A stretch of DNA of 64,000 nucleotides. Source: Casuarius casuarius. Lineage: Eukaryota > Chordata > Aves > Casuariiformes > Casuariidae. The DNA lies in the NCBI GenBank assembly GCA_003342895.1, contig PTFA01000305.1, forward strand, positions 372,001 to 436,000, written 5' to 3'. Every line of letters begins with the position of its first letter. The stretch's first letter is position 1. Below, piece by piece: positions 61,810 to 64,000 of the stretch. Below the pieces are notes generated by a model, which saw only the letters and a list, made by a program, of their open reading frames with translations, was not told where the DNA came from and ran no database searches. The position numbers were made by a program, and so were the translations under genes.

Positions 61810-64000
61810 GCAGATACAATCTCTGGCTTAAGACACCCCTCAAGTGCTTGACTCACTAAAGGATGATAGAATACAGCGAGGAAGAGTCAGTGTATACTTG
61901 ATCTGTTTTAGTGTTTTCCCAAGCATATACTACATTCTCAAGTTCTGTAAGATTTTGTTTTAGTTGCCTTGTCCACCTGAGCTTATGTCTGTGCCCTGCT
62001 AACTACATTGTCCATCATTGGCATGCCATACTTTTCCACTTAATATTGCTGTAATTGGAAAAATCTTCATGGCATTCTTTTTAATCCTGCGAGCTGCTAA
62101 AGAACTCAGAAATATACTTTCAGCATCCCAGAACAATCCAGGAAGAAGAAGGGGTTATATTTCTCCTTTTCTAAACTCCTTATTAGCTTTCATTTAGGAG
62201 ATTTTATCATTTCCAGTTATTTTGATACTTCATTCTGCAGTTCTGAACTTGTGAGACTTTTAGCATTGGAGACATGAAAAAAATTTCAACCTGTACAGCT
62301 ATAGTCCTATGATCATCCTCCACACAGAGCTATAAAACAAAGAACTGAACAGTCCTTTTTATCCATTGCTTTACGTTTTTTGAGTTTGTATGCTGAGACA
62401 TACAACATAGGCATAAAGCTTTTAAAAGCAGAATGAGATTGATTCTCAACTAATTATTACAACTATTAACAATTACAACTGTTAGCAATTAAGGCTACTG
62501 ATACTTGGACTCACTATTCTTTCAATGTAAATAGGCCAAAGGAAATATGAAATGAGATAAAGCACACAGAAGCTATAGTAAAAAAACATTTCACGTGCAG
62601 TTGACTTTCAGTTTTGCTTCACAATAATTTTGTAACTGTGATGAATGAATTGCTTATTTTCAAACAAATTGTATATCCACCGATAAATTTATTATTGTCA
62701 TTTAGCATACAGAACACTGTATGCTTTGCATTAGCATCCTTTGCAAAATACATTCTTTAAGACAGGATGAAAAAAATGAGGCAGCAGGAAAGGAAGTGAG
62801 AAAGAGGACAAAAAGAGTTTTCAAATTTTGTTTTACATTCTAAAATGTTACATTTAGAAATACAGTCCACTCTGCAACTGAGCAAATAGAGGAGGGAAGA
62901 AAAAGACTGAAGATTGCGTTCCTTCAAATATTTAGAAGTGTACATGTGTGGGGGTATGTGCGATTATATTCCACTACCAGTTAAACAAAGGATGTGTGAG
63001 CACAGGGAAGAAAAGTAGATTTGGTTGGCCTTAATTTAGTCTAAGCTGCATAGCCAGGTTTCAACAGCTACTGTTGATATATATTCCTTTTAAGGATAGG
63101 TGCTCAGGAGTCTGGTATCTCCTCAGTCTGCTGGAAGGACGTAATGGCCGAGCTGTGTTTTCCTTTCAGAGAGAAACTCTTGGATAAAGACAAATTCTGA
63201 GCTACCTGCACTGCATGAATCTCACATTCTGTTATCATGGTGGAAGGCATGAGACAACATTGCCAAAATAAGCATAGTCCAAGGAAAAGTTCGGCAGGGG
63301 TGGAGCGTCAAAGACGGGTTTGGATGATCTTTCAAAAATTTCAGACTGTTCCAAATTCAAGTCCATGTTTCTGCTCAGCTTTGACACCTAACCAGTCCAA
63401 AGGTAAGTGGAGTTCTCTCTCATTAGAGTTCTTGCAGTCTTCACAGAGATAAAAAACATTGTACAGCCTTAGAAAGGATTCCTAGCTGATATTTGTACAG
63501 CATTTACCAGAGTGAAGTTCAAACCATCGTGCCCAAGGTTTCTAGGTGCTACAGCAATATTACAGAACAAGAGCATTACTCCCATAGCCAATACACCATA
63601 ATTATTTTTCATTCATACACAAAGACGAATTCATTACCTACACAGAACATCTTAGCCATGACTGCAATCCAGTCTTGAACCAAAGATTATGAATGGTCAC
63701 TGAAGTATTAGTGCTTCTTTTTGCTACTATAAACAAGTTGTGAACATTATAGCCACCTGAAAACAACCTCATGCCTCCCATAGACAGGGACCAGATACCT
63801 ATGTCTATGATCTTAGTGTAAAAATATAGGTACCTTAAATTAACATTTAGTTTTTAATGTTTTTTCTTTCTTTTTAATCAGTGGGGATACAATTCAATTC
63901 TCTGCTTTCTCAAAGTTTGAGAAACAATGGACAAACTCACTCCTTAAGTAAAAGACTTCTCACATTGTGCTTTATTGACTTGCTAATGGTTTCATGAAAG
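61810..64000. other. AT-rich non-coding stretch to window end
   Basis: No gene or known repeat is recognised; frames are at most about 70 codons and lack domains. Confidence 0.5.

Overview
This window looks like gene-poor, AT-rich nuclear DNA from a bird. The main reason is a pair of chicken-repeat-1 (CR1) LINE copies at 6.2-8.1 kb and 8.3-8.76 kb, both ending in the ATTCTGTG tail typical of avian CR1. Much older CR1 and MIR-type relics, sparse microsatellites, and two sharp CpG islands in a low-GC background fit the same picture. I cannot name the species.

I find no intact protein-coding gene. No reading frame exceeds about 170 codons, and the longest ones lie in the GC-rich islands or inside CR1, where long frames are expected without selection. 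Two CpG islands (about 3.2-3.6 kb and 57.2-57.65 kb) are the best candidates for promoters with non-coding first exons. The 54 kb between them reads like intron or intergenic DNA. The second island carries a perfect three-unit heat-shock element and a CTCF-like site on the minus strand.

Layout. 1-3.1 kb: AT-rich, nothing recognised. 3.2-3.7 kb: CpG island with a GCC triplet run, an E-box, a 12-bp GCCGTTAACGGC palindrome and a following TTG run. 6.2-8.76 kb: two CR1 copies. 19.5-20.6 kb: a GC-rich patch with overlapping minus-strand frames of unknown origin. 21.57-22.19 kb: a MIR relic followed by an ancient CR1 3' end. 27.37-27.59 kb: an exon-shaped open segment encoding a damaged LIM-zinc-finger-like motif. 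28.9-30.5, 40.2, 46.3, 53.8 and 56.1 kb: MIR-type SINE relics. 34.0 kb: an ancient semi-palindromic repeat. 36.2-36.3 kb: a small CpG-rich patch with an E-box, a 12-bp palindrome and a CTCF-like site. 38.8-38.95 kb: three inverted repeats. 46.6 kb: an exact 47-bp tandem duplication beside an A22 run. 57.2-57.65 kb: second CpG island. 60.9-61.8 kb: a very diverged CR1. The rest is single-copy-looking AT-rich DNA.

I found no CRISPR array, operon, tRNA, rRNA, endogenous retrovirus or new multi-gene system. The observations most worth a second look are the LIM-like exon candidate, the heat-shock element in the 57.5 kb island, the possible convergent CTCF pair, and the clustered inverted repeats near 38.9 kb. 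All assignments are by eye, without database searches.
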